A program made the translations under genes and the position numbers. A stretch of DNA of 64,000 nucleotides from Oreohelix idahoensis. Lineage: Eukaryota > Mollusca > Gastropoda > Stylommatophora > Oreohelicidae. This document shows positions 1 through 11,310 of the stretch, piece by piece. Under the pieces are notes generated by a model, which did no database searches, was not told the origin of the DNA, and worked only from the letters and a program-made list of their open reading frames with translations. Within the stretch, counting starts at the first letter, position 1, and every line of letters begins with the position of its first letter. Location: the NCBI GenBank assembly GCA_024509875.1, contig JAMPIV010004255.1, positions 62,001 through 126,000 of the forward strand. The letters run 5' to 3'.

Positions 1-115
1 TAAGCGCTTAAGCGTGTGTTTAAAATATTTTATTTTTATTTTTTATATTTCCCATTATCTCCTCAGAGAACCCCAGGAACTACATGGGGCATTGCTCTAA
101 TATTTCTCTCTAACT
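1..115 (+). repeat. R1 repeat, 3' end fragment
   Basis: CTCCTCAGAGAACCCCAGG and GGAACTACATGGGGC match the 3' end of the R1 family described at 47225. The rest of the repeat would lie outside the window or is decayed. The polypyrimidine tract and acceptor of the first exon follow. Confidence 0.5.
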
Positions 116-142
116 ATTTTTCATTTTAAACATTATACTCAG

Positions 143-361
143 GTGAGAGAATCAGGCATTGTCACCACACCTGGCAGTAAGGTAGCCGATGCCAACATCA
201 ACAACAACAGCAAGCCAGTGATGCTTATATCAGACCATCTGAGCAGTGTTACTTCCAGTGGTGGTGATGATGGTGGCATCTTCAGCAAGTTGTCCTCGAA
301 CACCACAAATTTTGCAGAACTGAAACGTTTGAAGGATAAACTTGGATACAATCTGGATAAG
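143..361 (+). CDS. CAMSAP: CAMSAP exon a (linker)
   Basis: The exon follows ...TTATACTCAG and ends at GATAAG|GTGAAT. It is 219 nt, phase 0 at both ends, and encodes 73 residues of linker beginning VRESGIVTTPG. It is Ser/Asn/Gly-rich (SSVTSSGGDDGG) and ends with a charged stretch (ELKRLKDKLGYNLDK). The GTG at 143 is the first in-frame codon after the splice acceptor, not a start codon. This part of CAMSAPs, between the calponin-homology domain and the first coiled coil, is poorly conserved. The assignment therefore rests on splice signals and on phase agreement with the following exons. Confidence 0.75.
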
Positions 362-911
362 GTGAATGATGCTTTAACTTTGGTTTGTTCGTGGTAATTG
401 TTCTGCTCAAAATCATCCCCTTGTGTTGTTTAGTCTCCTTATATCTCTCTTACTTTGGGATTGCCTTAAAATGCTATCAGCAGGGTTTTTTTTTTCACTG
501 TGTGTCATATCAGTCACCAGCATCTTCTTCATCTCATCTTCTGTTTCACAGGCACCTGTTTGGTTGTTGTCGTCGTCATTTCCACATTGGTGACTGTGAC
601 GATGCATTTTCACATGTCAGATGGGAAGTTATATTTGAAGATATTTGTTGTGCAAAAATGCATCAGAGTGTGAATTTTGCCTTGTTATGTGGTGACGTGT
701 GTTGTATACACTGGAGATAAAAGATCATTGTTGTTGGTGGATCTAACTGTGTATGGAGTTTTTTTGCAGTGTTAGGTTGATTTAAAGTACGATCCCAAGG
801 GAACTGACATGGATGCATGTAGAGCAAGTATAAGGCTTTCATATATAAGCCACTTATAAGTCATGTATGAAGCATTTTGTACATGTGTGAAGATAATATA
901 TATATATATAT

Positions 912-1594
912 TGTCAAAACTAGTAATATTGTGGATTTATCACCATCAGCATATGGATCATAATACTAGCAATATCAAGACTCGTTATCTAAGAGTATGA
1001 CCACAACAGAGACTAGCTGACATAAACTCACCATAACACCTGTACCAGGCTAAGTTCCCTTTAATAAATAATCATGCACACAACGTAGCCAACACATGGC
1101 TAGAAATACATATGCAACACAATGCAACATGGATGCCAAAATAACTTGCGATAATCAACAACACAATTTACCATTATCACAACTGCGGGTATGTCACACC
1201 GAGTGAACAATGACTTTCGCTCACCGGCTAAGTTCTGCAATCTAATAAAGCCATACTTAACTACAAATGACTTCTCATCAATGAATTACGAAAGAATGCT
1301 GCTAGAAACTACACCACTGTTCTAGACATATGCAAACTAAACTTGACCACATGAATAAATGACAAGCACTATCCATGGACAATAATGGCATCCAAATATC
1401 CCAGCGAAAATGCTGACAGGGAACAACACAGCGACCTCTCCGGTCGGTATCCAGAAACTCAACTCACTTTCCACGCCAGAATTCGGGTGTACTTCCTTTC
1501 AGGTCACATGACCAAAACGGGTTTTTAAATTATCTCAATGTCACCACTCACAGCGTGACCAACTTAATATTTTGTAGAACATCTATACTGTGAC

Positions 1595-1595
<1 letters not shown>
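912..1595. mobile_element. possible solo LTR in a (TA)n tract
   Basis: This block begins TGTCAAAACT and ends ACTGTGACA (TGTCA/TGACA inverted termini) and is bordered on both sides by (TA)n. That fits a solo LTR or a small terminal-repeat element inserted in a microsatellite. No coding sequence and no clean target duplication can be read, because the flanks are simple repeat. Confidence 0.28.
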
Positions 1596-1643
<48 letters not shown>

Positions 1644-1645
1644 AT

Positions 1646-1724
<79 letters not shown>
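1596..1724. repeat. (TA)n microsatellite
   Basis: About 125 bp of almost pure TA dinucleotides. A Tyr/Ile-repeat open frame over it is an artefact of the repeat. Confidence 0.95.
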
Positions 1725-1929
1725 AATAATGGACGCTCTATGTTTGTAGATGGGATGAAGTCAAAAAGTATTGCAGTGTTTGTGAAGAAGTCCACTTCAT
1801 TGTACTGGAAATTGTGTTATTGTCACGTAAATAAATACTTCCGATCGGCAGTTAATGCACTTGTGTCACAAACTTAAATGTTACTGGAGTTAGCCTTTTT
1901 ACGAGCCAGATTGATCGATCATTATACAG

Positions 1930-2027
1930 TTGTTAATTTATCATAATCACAGCCTGAGTTTGGCGGCCCCTCCCGTAACAGTGACCTTGTCATGCCATCT
2001 TAATCCTTCTGTTCTATGCAAGCACCC
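1930..2027 (-). mobile_element. LINE 3'-end fragment, left half, split by the LTR element
   Basis: The segment ending ...CTTCTGTTCTATGCAAGCACCC continues, across the 9-kb LTR insertion, into ATTTATGG at 11058. Together they match the reverse complement of the LINE 3' end at 24415..24480 (TTCATAAATGGGTGCTTGCA and the region after it). The retrotransposon therefore landed in an older LINE relic. Confidence 0.7.
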
Positions 2028-4151
2028 TGTCGTGAAACGAAGTGTAACCCACTACTTTGTTAATCACTATGTCGAGATACAGATTTGCTTCAACCAATCA
2101 ACGATCAACGTTCACCAGTCTCTGAGACAGAATAAATTAACGGCCATCTTGTTCACGCAAGATGGCCGATGAAAACTGAATAAAATTAGGCTGTATGAGA
2201 CCAGGTACAAAACCGGAGGAAACCAATCAACTTGCTCCGCCAGGAACCAACCGAAAGCTTTCCTCAAGTAGTTACTTGACTATATAATCGGGCGGATTTT
2301 ATGCTAACCACGCAACCCCGAACTTGACGCCAGAAATACAGACTGAAGAGGGAGAAGCTGTCACCTTGATTTATGGTAACTTACCTGAGGGCATCGACCT
2401 GCAACCTACTTCACTAAGTCGCGTCAAAACCTGGCCAGTTTAAAATCTTAGGAGGGTAAATATTTTTACGATAACCGTTGGTATTTGTTGTGTGTCATTT
2501 ATACTACCTATCAGGTTACTGATTGTATCTTGGGGGGGAATTAAGTATAATGATTGTATTTCCTATTATGATTGAATAGACGAAGACTAATAGGACTCAT
2601 ACTTCAACCTATTGTCTCCTATACTTCAATCTATTGTCAGTCTATAACTTCAGTCTATTGTCTCTGATAATTCCAAACTGTAAATATAACCAAAACAGTC
2701 CTTGTTAGGACTCAATCTATTGTCTCCTATAACCTGTCTTCTATAACTCAATCTATTGTCTCTATAACCAATATAACCAAAACACAGTCCTATTGTCGCA
2801 TCTCAATTATTGGACTCAATCTATTGTCTCAGATAAGACCAACTCCAATATAACCAAAACAGTCCTTGTCAGGACTCATTCTATTGTCGCATCTAACTCC
2901 AATCTATTGTATCCTATAACTCCAACCTGATATATCACCAACCAGTCCTCGTCTCATATACTCCTATCATAAGAACATAACAATATTGTTAGGATATATG
3001 TTACCAGCTATTGTCAGAGAGGGCGTGATATAGTATAGGGGGAAGGACATTGTTGTATCACACCTAGGTGTACATATTATTGGATTTATTCATGTATTGA
3101 TTTATATTATGGGATGTATTCATGTATAAAATGTATTCATGTATTGAATCTATATTATTGAATGTATCCATGTATTAGTTTATCAGAAAGAATGTTTTGC
3201 AAGTAGACACCTGTCTTGTCTCGCTATTGCTAAATCATACTGAGCCATGTTGTCATTCATCCCACATGCATACATCGGAGACACGCTCATTTCACTCACA
3301 CTAGAAATAGGTGGGCTTGAGGACAGAAATTAGCCCCTATTTTTGCTTTGTTACAGGTTTAATTGTGTCCTAAAAACCTGAGGTCGTATGTTCGAGTCAA
3401 TCCGCTGCCTGGAACTCCGCAGGAGCATAGAGGTTGACCAGACTCTACATCTTTGGTCCCCCTCAGTCTTGGGTGGGCTAAAGGAACGATACTCTGCCGG
3501 TGGTGTGAACCAAACAAAGAAGAACAGACTTAAGAGAGATGAGTACACATTAGTACCATTTCTGTCGGCATTGTGAGCATAGAACTGTCAATGAAGAAAA
3601 CGTGAATTAGCGTAGCAAGAGACAATAATAAGATCATAGTGGATAAATTATACGTAAATAACAGCATAGCTGATAAACGTTATATCCTTAATTAACAGCA
3701 CAGCTGATATAATTTTTTGTTCCTATAATTGGAAAACGTGTTGTAATATTTATAAATATAAATATTTGTAAATCATATGTAAACTTACCAATTCATTTCA
3801 TTCCATTTTTTTGCAACATTCACCTTTCTGCACCAGAGTAGATAGTGTATATATATACTAAATAAAATATAAGGAAATTGTATTTTGAACGACTTGTCAA
3901 TTTTATCATTGTTAAGTAAAAATCTGTTTCCTTGTTTATTAATATCACAGTTAGTTACACAGCGGAGGTGGCACTTTATGTCGGTCTCCTCTCTACTATT
4001 GTTTCGAGATCAGAACATTCACAGCCGTAACTAATTTGTGATACCAGTAGTTCTCTCAGACACTGGGACTTCACCATTTTCTGCAGGAATTCTATTTCTG
4101 TAATTGTCAGTACTATACTGATCCAAGAGCCAAATAAAACCTCTCGCTACA
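2028..4151 (+). repeat. 5' LTR of the Gmr1-like element
   Basis: 2124 bp, unusually long. It contains a patch (about 2590..2950) of imperfect short repeats built on CAATCTATTGTCT and ATAACCAAAACAGTCC. This patch is the main place where it differs from the 3' LTR. An AATAAA at 4133..4138 lies 13 bp before the LTR end and probably serves in 3' processing of the element's RNA in the other LTR. Confidence 0.95.
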
Positions 4152-4152
4152 C

Positions 4153-4172
4153 TGGGGGCTCGTTCCTGGGAT
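4153..4172 (+). promoter_or_regulatory. primer-binding site, tRNA-Pro type
   Basis: One base after the LTR end stands TGGGGGCTCGTTCCTGGGAT. The first 11 bases equal the proline-tRNA primer site known from gammaretroviruses, and the rest matches apart from small indels. Minus-strand DNA synthesis would be primed here by tRNA-Pro. Confidence 0.75.
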
Positions 4173-4461
4173 ATTTCTGTATATCTTGAGCCATACTTAG
4201 TCTATTCATCTATCTACACTCTAACTTGTGCCAACCATAGGTAACATAAGAAAATAAATTTTTTTTTTTTTTTTTTTTTTTGAAAAAAATCATTATAGGA
4301 TTTTTACAAAATTATTTTCTTAGGAGGAGTACCATTTAGTACTCAGTAAATAGTTGATGCTCACAAAGTTGCACGGAAATTTTTTTGTTCATTTAAATTA
4401 ATTAAGTTTAATTACAATAATTGGGTTATAGTAAATATACATACCCTATCTAAGTAACGCC

Positions 4462-4785
4462 ATGGCTGATCTGGTGAAGTTCAGGACTGCAATCATGCAG
4501 ATGGGTAAGGAATTAAATATTACAGGTGATGCTCTCACTCAGTATGTCACAACAGAAGTGGACAAACATATGGATAGGGAAGAAAGAAAGTTGCAATTAG
4601 AGACTGAAGCAAGGAAATTAGAGGCTGATAGAGAAGCAAAGAAATTAGAGGCTGAAGAAAGGCGGTTGCAAGCGGAAGCTGAGAGAGAAGCCAAAAGGCT
4701 GGAAGCTGAAAGAGAAGCCAAAAGACTGGAAGCTGAGAGAGAAGACAAAAGACTGGAAGCTGAGAGAGAGAAACCAAAAGATTAG
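4462..4785 (+). pseudogene. gag N-terminal coiled coil (frame broken at its end)
   Basis: Begins with ATG in GCCATGGC context (MADLVKFRTAIMQMGKELNI) and becomes a long charged helix of repeated KRLEAERE heptad-like units, so it is a coiled-coil Gag head. The frame stops at 4785, but the same repeat style (EAKKWEAEAEERKLQAERDH) continues in another frame into the next open frame. The break is therefore a change of one frame within a GAGAGAG/A-rich stretch near 4770. With the frame intact it would be the N terminus of the 4854..7730 polyprotein. Confidence 0.75.
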
Positions 4786-4853
4786 AAATTGAGGCCAAGA
4801 AATGGGAGGCTGAAGCTGAGGAAAGGAAATTACAAGCAGAGAGAGACCATCAG

Positions 4854-7730
4854 TTGAGATTAAAAGAGCTTGAAATTCAGGCAAATACTGGCAATAATGG
4901 TGGTAGCTCACCTCACTCTGAGAGTAGCTCCAGCCAGAGCACCTCAAGTGGGGCCATGAATTTTCATCTGGACCCATTTGTTGAGAAAGAAGACGCCATC
5001 GAGTCGTACCTGGATAGATACGAAAGATTAGCCACTACCTATGGCTTAGTGAAAGAAAAATGGAGTCTTAAACTATCTCAGGGATTGAGAGGTGTGGCCT
5101 ACGATGTGTATTTGAAGCTCTCAAGAGATGACCAGGAAGATTATGAAATCCTGAAGCAGGCACTGCTTGTGAGATATGAAAAGAACTCAGAATCATATAG
5201 AAAGAAATTCCGAACAGCTAAACTTCTTCCAGGAGAAAACTATCACCAATTCTCTGCTAGACTGGAAACCTATTTGGAAAAATGGAGTAGTTTAGGAAAG
5301 TGTCAAAATCTGAAAGAAATGATAATGATGGAGCAAGTGAAAGAGTCCATGCCTCAAGAAATGAGGAAGTTTATCATGGAACAAGGAGCAGAGAGATTGG
5401 AAGATATTGTAACTGTTGCTGAGAGATATCAAGCAGCTCAGGCAGAATTATTAGGAAATAAGAAGAAGCAGGGTGAAAACTTCAAATCATCACAAAACTA
5501 TACCAAATATGAACAAAAGGACCATACCACAAGGAACAAACAAAGATTTGACCAAAAGGACAAAAACCCTCTAAGATCGGATAAGACACCTTACTGGAAG
5601 GAAGGAAAGTGGTGTAAAACTTGTCTAATGAGTAACCACAATACTGCGGACTGCAGAAGGAAGAATCCTCCTCATCATGCTGCATGTCTTACAACAGGGA
5701 ATCAGGGAAGGAAGGAAATGGCAGTAAGTCAGAAAGACTTCCATCATCCCCCTGTCTGTGAGGAAATGACCGTGAATGGCACTCAAGTACTGTGTTTATA
5801 TGACACAGGATTGGACTTTGATTCAGTTGTGTGCTCTTCTTTAGTGAGTCCTGACCAGATAACCACAGAAACAGTGGAAATCAGAGGACCGATCAAGGGA
5901 GCAAGAACCATGACACTACCCATAGCTCGAATCAAAATAAGTTCTCGCTATGTGGAAGGAGAAATCAAAGCAGCAGTGATGGACGACCCTATTTACCCTT
6001 TGATTTTGGGGTGTAGGTATGTTTTCCTTGGAGAACCTATAAAACCTGTAGTTATGGCAACAGTCCAAACCAGGGAAAGCTCCAGGAAAATGGAGGAGAA
6101 TCCTATCAATACTCATCCAGAAGAGATGAAAAAGGCTCAAGCAGCAGACAGCACGTTGAAGCCTTGTTTTGGCAAATTGCCTAAAGCACATAACCCTCCA
6201 GAGAAAGGAGACTTGTATATGAAAAATGGCCTACTATACAGAAAAGCTGGAACAGGACCTAAAGGGCATGGACAGCTTGTAGTGCCAAAATCTTACAGGG
6301 AGAAGGTTATGACGCTAGGACATGCTATACCCTTCAGTGGACATATGGGAATAGGGGCCACTGGACAAAGGATAGCCTGTCACTACTTCTGGCCAGGAAT
6401 TACAGAGGACATAAAAAGATATGTAAGATCCTGTCCAGAATGCCAAAGAGTAGCTCCTAAGCATAGGACTGCACCAGCAACACTGGGAGAAATGCCTATT
6501 ATGGGAACCCCTTTTGAACGTGTTGCAGTAGATATTGTTGGACCCCTCACTAGGACCAAGAAGAGAAATGCTTACATCTTAACCTTGGTTGATACTTGCT
6601 CTATGTGGGGAGAAGCAGTGGCCTTGTCAGCTATAGATTCAAAGCACGTGGCAGAGGCCCTGTTGACAATATTTACCCGATTAGGTTTCCCGCATCAGAT
6701 ATTGACTGACAATGGGTCTCAGTTTAAGGGAAAGCTAACACAAGAAGTATTCAGGATATTTCAAGCCAGGCACTATCATTGTAGTCCCTACCATGCCCAA
6801 GGGAACGGTCAAGTAGAGCGGTTCAATGGTACGCTAATTTCAATCCTTAGAAAGCTGGCGAGTGAAAAACCTGATACTTGGGATACCTACTTACCCGCTG
6901 CACTATTTGCATATAGGGAAGTACCCCACAATTCAACTGGATTGGCTCCAGCTACCTTGTTGTTTGGAAGACCAATAAAAGGTCCACTGGAAGCATTGCT
7001 GCGGACATGGACTGATGAAAAGGCAGAGGAAACAGTGACTTCCTCATACCAGTACGTCAACGAGTTGACATCTCGATTGAAAGCCGGTTGGAAACTGGCC
7101 AATGATAACTTAAGACAGGCCAGGAGGAAGCATGCTGCGTACTACAACAAAAAAGCAAAGGATAGGGAACTGGAGGTGGGTGAAAAGGTGTTATTACTGT
7201 TGCCAAGCAGCAATAATAAATTGCAGATTGGATGGCAGGGACCCTATGTCATACTGGAGAAACTTTCCAGGACCAATTATAAGATTGACAAGAAAGGAAA
7301 GGAGAAGGTATATCTTGTCAATCTTCTTAAAAAATACTATGACAAGGAATCATCAGAAGTTGCACATATTATGACCCTAGCCATTGCAACAGAAATGCAC
7401 GGTGAACCACTTCACTCTATGGAGTATCCACTCACAACTACAGAGGATTATGTTCAAGTAAATATTAGTGAACATTTAACTCCAGAGCAGAAGAAGAGGG
7501 TTCAGAAAGTGTTGGAAACCCATGCTGATGTGCTCACAGATAAACCAGGTCGTACGAATCTGTTAGAGTACGACATGAAGGTTACCGACCCTACCCCAGT
7601 ATGCATGAGAACATACCCTATACCCTATGCGAAAGCCCAAGCACTAAGGGAGGAAGTTGATTATCTGTTGAAGGAGAGAAAATTATCTCGAAGTCAGACT
7701 CTCCCTATAGCTCAAGTGTGGTGCTATTGA
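4854..7730 (+). pseudogene. Gag-protease-integrase part of the polyprotein
   Basis: A 958-codon open frame in one piece. Residues about 35-200 form a helical retrotransposon Gag domain (SYLDRYERLATTYGL, YHQFSARLETYLEKW). A CCHC zinc knuckle (CKTCLMSNHNTADC) is near residue 255. A protease-like LYDTG follows near residue 315, with LILGCRY later. Integrase starts with the zinc-binding H-H-C-C region (GHMGIGATGQRIACHYFWPG ... SCPECQR, residues about 490-525). The catalytic core follows: D in AVDIVGPL, D in LTDNGSQF and E in GQVERFNG, with 35 residues between the second and third (D-35-E). A GPY/F-type module (GWQGPYVI) is near residue 800. The frame then runs into the start of RT and is broken at an A-run (7679..7682). 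Confidence 0.9.
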
Positions 7731-8896
7731 GAAAACCGAGTGGTGAACACAGGTTATGTATTGACTACCGGAAGCTTAATGCGATCACAGAATCTCAGGT
7801 GGACCCATTACCTGACACCAACCAGCTGTTCTCTACACTGAGTAAGGCTAGGTATTTATCGAAGGTAGATCTAAGCAAGGGATACTACCAAATACCAGTG
7901 AAACCAGAAGTTAGGAAAATGCTGGCATTTAGTACATCGGACGGACACTACGAGTTTAATGTACTACCCTTTGGGCTGAAAAATGCTCCAAGTATCTTTT
8001 CAAGAATGATGAGGAAATTATTGGAACCTCTACAAAATCCCCATATCACTAACTTTATGGATGACATTCTTGTTGCTACAAACACATTTGAAGAGCATAT
8101 AGTAGCGCTCTCCAGGTTGTTTGACAGACTGAGAGAAACTGGATTGACTGCACGTCCAACCAAGTGCTATATCGGTTGTAAGGAGTTGGAATTCTTAGGT
8201 CACACTATTTCTACAGGTCATATGTCTCCTGACCCAAAGAATATAGAGAAGCTAAAGAAGGCACCCAGACCTCAAACGAAGAAAGATGTGAGATCATTCG
8301 TGTCTTTATGTGGGTTCTATCAGAAGTACATACCCCACTTTAACTCTCTGTGTGCACCATTAACCAACTTAACGAAGAAAGGACAGCCTGACAAAATCCA
8401 ATGGAATGCTGATTGTGAAAAAGCTTACACAGAGCTAAAAGCAAAACTCACCAGCAAACCCATCCTTACACTACCCGATATCACACAGGAATTTGTATTA
8501 AGAACGGACGCTAGCAGTATAGGTATTGGTGCAACTCTCTTGCAGAAATCAAAAGCCCAGCCGGAGGAACTTTTACCAGTCGCCTACGCCAGTAGGAAGC
8601 TGAATGCAGCTGAGTTGAATTACTCGACCATAGAGAAAGAATGTTTAGCTCTAATTTGGTCCATCAACAAATTTTCACCTTATCTGTATGGGACACACTT
8701 CATTGTCCAAAGCGATCACCAACCTTTAACATTCTTGGCTGCATCTAAAAAGCTAAATTCGAGATTGTTAAGGTGGAGTCTGCTTCTGGCGCCTTATTCC
8801 TTTACCGTGAATTACATTCCGGGAAGAGACAATGTAGGAGCTGATTTTTTAAGTCGACACCCTAGTACTCTGGAAGGACAGACGCAAAAGGATTAA
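7718..8896 (+). pseudogene. reverse transcriptase - RNase H part of the polyprotein
   Basis: 392 codons continuing the polyprotein in the frame shifted by one base. RT motifs are LRKPSGEHRLCIDYRKLN, DLSKGYYQIPV, LPFGLKNAPSIFSRMM and the catalytic NFMDDILV; the thumb contains FLGHTIS. RNase H shows Asp in LRTDASSIGIGATLL, Glu in KECLALIWSI, Asp in VQSDHQPL and Asp in GRDNVGADFLSRHP. It ends with TAA 57 bp before the 3' LTR. All catalytic residues are present. The ATG position is not a true start: homology begins upstream (SPYSSSVVLLRKP) across the frameshift. Confidence 0.92.
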
Positions 8897-8938
8897 CCAC
8901 AGCAGGGGTTTACACGTCAGCTATGACAAGTCACAGCT

Positions 8939-8952
8939 AGGAAAGGAGGGGG
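8939..8952 (+). promoter_or_regulatory. polypurine tract
   Basis: AGGAAAGGAGGGGG stands three bases (CTA) before the 3' LTR. It is the standard plus-strand primer position of LTR retrotransposons. Confidence 0.85.
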
Positions 8953-8955
8953 CTA

Positions 8956-11052
8956 TGTCGTGAAACGAAGTGTAACCCACTACTTTGTTAATCACTATGT
9001 CGAGATACAGATTTGCTTCAACCAATCAACGATCAACGTTCACCAGTCTCTGAGACAGAATAAATTAACGGCCATCTTGTTCACGCAAGATGGCCGATGA
9101 AAACTGAATAAAATTAGGCTGTATGAGACCAGGTACAAAACCGGAGGAAACCAATCAACTTGCTCCGCCAGGAACCAACCGAAAGCTTTCCTCAAGTAGT
9201 TACTTGACTATATAATCGGGCGGATTTTATGCTAACCACGCAACCCCGAACTTGACGCCAGAGATACAGACTGAAGAGGGAGAAGCTGTCACCTTGATTT
9301 ATGGTAACTTACCTGAGGGCATCGACCTGCAACCTACTTCACTAAGTCGCGTCAAAACCTGGCCAGTTTAAAATCTTAGGAGGGTAAATATTTTTACGAT
9401 AACCGTTGGTATTTGTTGTGTGTCATTTATACTACCTATCAGGTTACTGATTGTATCTTGGGGGGGGAATTAAGTATAATGATTGTATTTCCTATTATGA
9501 TTGAATAGACGAAGACTAATAGGACTCATACTTCAACCTATTGTCTCCTATACTTCAATCTATTGTCAGTCTATAACTTCAGTCTATTGTCTCTGATAAT
9601 TCCAAACTGTAAATATAACCAAAACAGTCCTTGTTAGGACTCAATCTATTGTCTCCTATAACCTGCAATATAACCAAAATAACCTGCAATATAACCAAAA
9701 CAGTCCTTGTTAGGACTCAATCTATTGTCTCAGATAAGACCAACTCCAATATAACCAAAACAGTCCTTGTCAGGACTCATTCTATTGTCGCATCTAACTC
9801 CAATCTATTGTCTCCTATAACTCCAACCTGATATATCACCAACCAGTCCTCGTCTCATATACTCCTATCATAAGAACATAACAATATTGTTAGGATATAT
9901 GTTACCAGCTATTGTCAGAGAGGGGCGTGATATAGTATAGGGGGAAGGACATTGTTGTATCACACCTAGGTGTACATATTATTGGATTTATTCATGTATT
10001 GATTTATATTATGGGATGTATTCATGTATAAAATGTATTCATGTATTGAATCTATATTATTGAATGTATCCATGTATTAGTTTATCAGAAAGAATGTTTT
10101 GCAAGTAGACACCTGTCTTGTCTCGCTATTGCTAAATCATACTGAGCCATGTTGTCATTCATCCCACATGCATACATCGGAGACACGCTCATTTCACTCA
10201 CACTAGAAATAGGTGGGCTTGAGGACAGAAATTAGCCCCTATTTTTGCTTTGTTACAGGTTTAATTGTGTCCTAAAAACCTGAGGTCATATGTTCGAGTC
10301 AATCCCGCTGCCTGGAACTCCGCAGGAGCATAGAGGTTGACCAGACTCTACATCTTTGGTCCCCCTCAGTCTTGGGTGGGCTAAAGGAACGATACTCTGC
10401 CGGTGGTGTGAACCAAACAAAGAAGAACAGACTTAAGAGAGATGAGTACACATTAGTACCATTTCTGTCGGCATTGTGAGCATAGAACTGTCAATGAAGA
10501 AAACGTGAATTAGCGTAGCAAGAGACAATAATAAGATCATAGTGGATAAATTATACGTAAATAACAGCATAGCTGATAAACGTTATATCCTTAATTAACA
10601 GCACAGCTGATATAATTTTTGTTCCTATAATTGGAAAACGTGTTGTAATATTTATAAATATAAATATTTGTAAATCATATGTAAACTTACCAATTCATTT
10701 CATTCCATTTTTTGCAACATTCACCTTTCTGCACCAGAGTAGATAGTGTATATATATACTAAATAAAATATAAGGAAATTGTATTTTGAACGACTTGTCA
10801 ATTTTATCATTGTTAAGTAAAAATCTGTTTCCTTGTTTATTAATATCACAGTTAGTTACACAGCGGAGGTGGCACTTTATGTCGGTCTCCTCTCTACTAT
10901 TGTTTCGAGATCAGAACATTCACAGCCGTAACTAATTTGTGATACCAGTAGTTCTCTCAGACACTGGGACTTCACCATTTTCTGCAGGAATTCTATTTCT
11001 GTAATTGTCAGTACTATACTGATCCAAGAGCCAAATAAAACCTCTCGCTACA
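8956..11052 (+). repeat. 3' LTR of the Gmr1-like element
   Basis: 2097 bp, TGTCGTG...GCTACA, near-identical to the 5' LTR. Differences are about three or four substitutions, several one-base homopolymer-length changes and a replaced repeat patch near 9660..9700. AATAAA is at 11034..11039. Confidence 0.95.
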
Positions 11053-11057
11053 CACCC

Positions 11058-11100
11058 ATTTATGGAAGTCTGTAACTTCTTGGTTGTTGGTTTTGTTGTT
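11058..11100 (-). mobile_element. LINE 3'-end fragment, right half, split by the LTR element
   Basis: ATTTATGGAAGTCTGTAACT continues the LINE relic that ends at 2027 on the other side of the LTR element. The match to the copy at 24395..24430 fades within about 40 bp. Confidence 0.55.
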
Positions 11101-11238
11101 CTTTATGTTTGACAGCTGGGCACCAGGACTGACTTGAAATTTGACTTGAAGATTCTAATGTTTATGCAGGTCTTGATGTATTTTGACTTACTTAGATTTT
11201 CCAATGCAGTGAAAGCTTTTCTTAAGTATATTTTAAAG

Positions 11239-11310
11239 CAGGGGTCAGCAGCCTTTTAGACGTACGGTGCCAGCAGCTTTTTAGACATACGGTGCTGAAC
11301 TGATGTTGTT
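11239..11310. mobile_element. hAT-like terminal sequence (left-type end)
   Basis: CAGGGGTCAGCAGCCTTTTA resembles the CAGGGGTCxGCAxCC terminal repeat of many hAT transposons. A GACGTACGGTGCCAGCAGC-like unit is repeated just inside. No transposase was recognised nearby. Confidence 0.5.

Larger units (their letters stand above)
2028..11052 (+). mobile_element. Gmr1-like Ty3/gypsy LTR retrotransposon, complete
   Basis: A 9025-bp element with two near-identical LTRs (2028..4151 and 8956..11052) that begin TGTCGTG and end GCTACA. It is flanked by the 5-bp target duplication CACCC (2023..2027 and 11053..11057). A tRNA-Pro-like primer site follows the 5' LTR and a polypurine tract precedes the 3' LTR. 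Coding order is gag, zinc knuckle, protease-like DTG, integrase, then reverse transcriptase and RNase H. In ordinary Ty3/gypsy elements integrase is last; integrase before RT with gypsy-type RT is the Gmr1 arrangement. No envelope gene is seen. Two single-base frame changes (about 4770 and 7680) break the reading frame as given. LTR similarity of over 99% outside one repeat-rich patch indicates a recent insertion. Confidence 0.93.

Noticed and set aside
143..397. GTG-initiated small ORF as an independent gene
   Set aside because: The first codon follows a splice acceptor directly and a consensus donor occurs at 362. It is a CAMSAP exon.
1590..1877. Open frame of alternating Ile and Tyr
   Set aside because: Translation of the (TA)n microsatellite.
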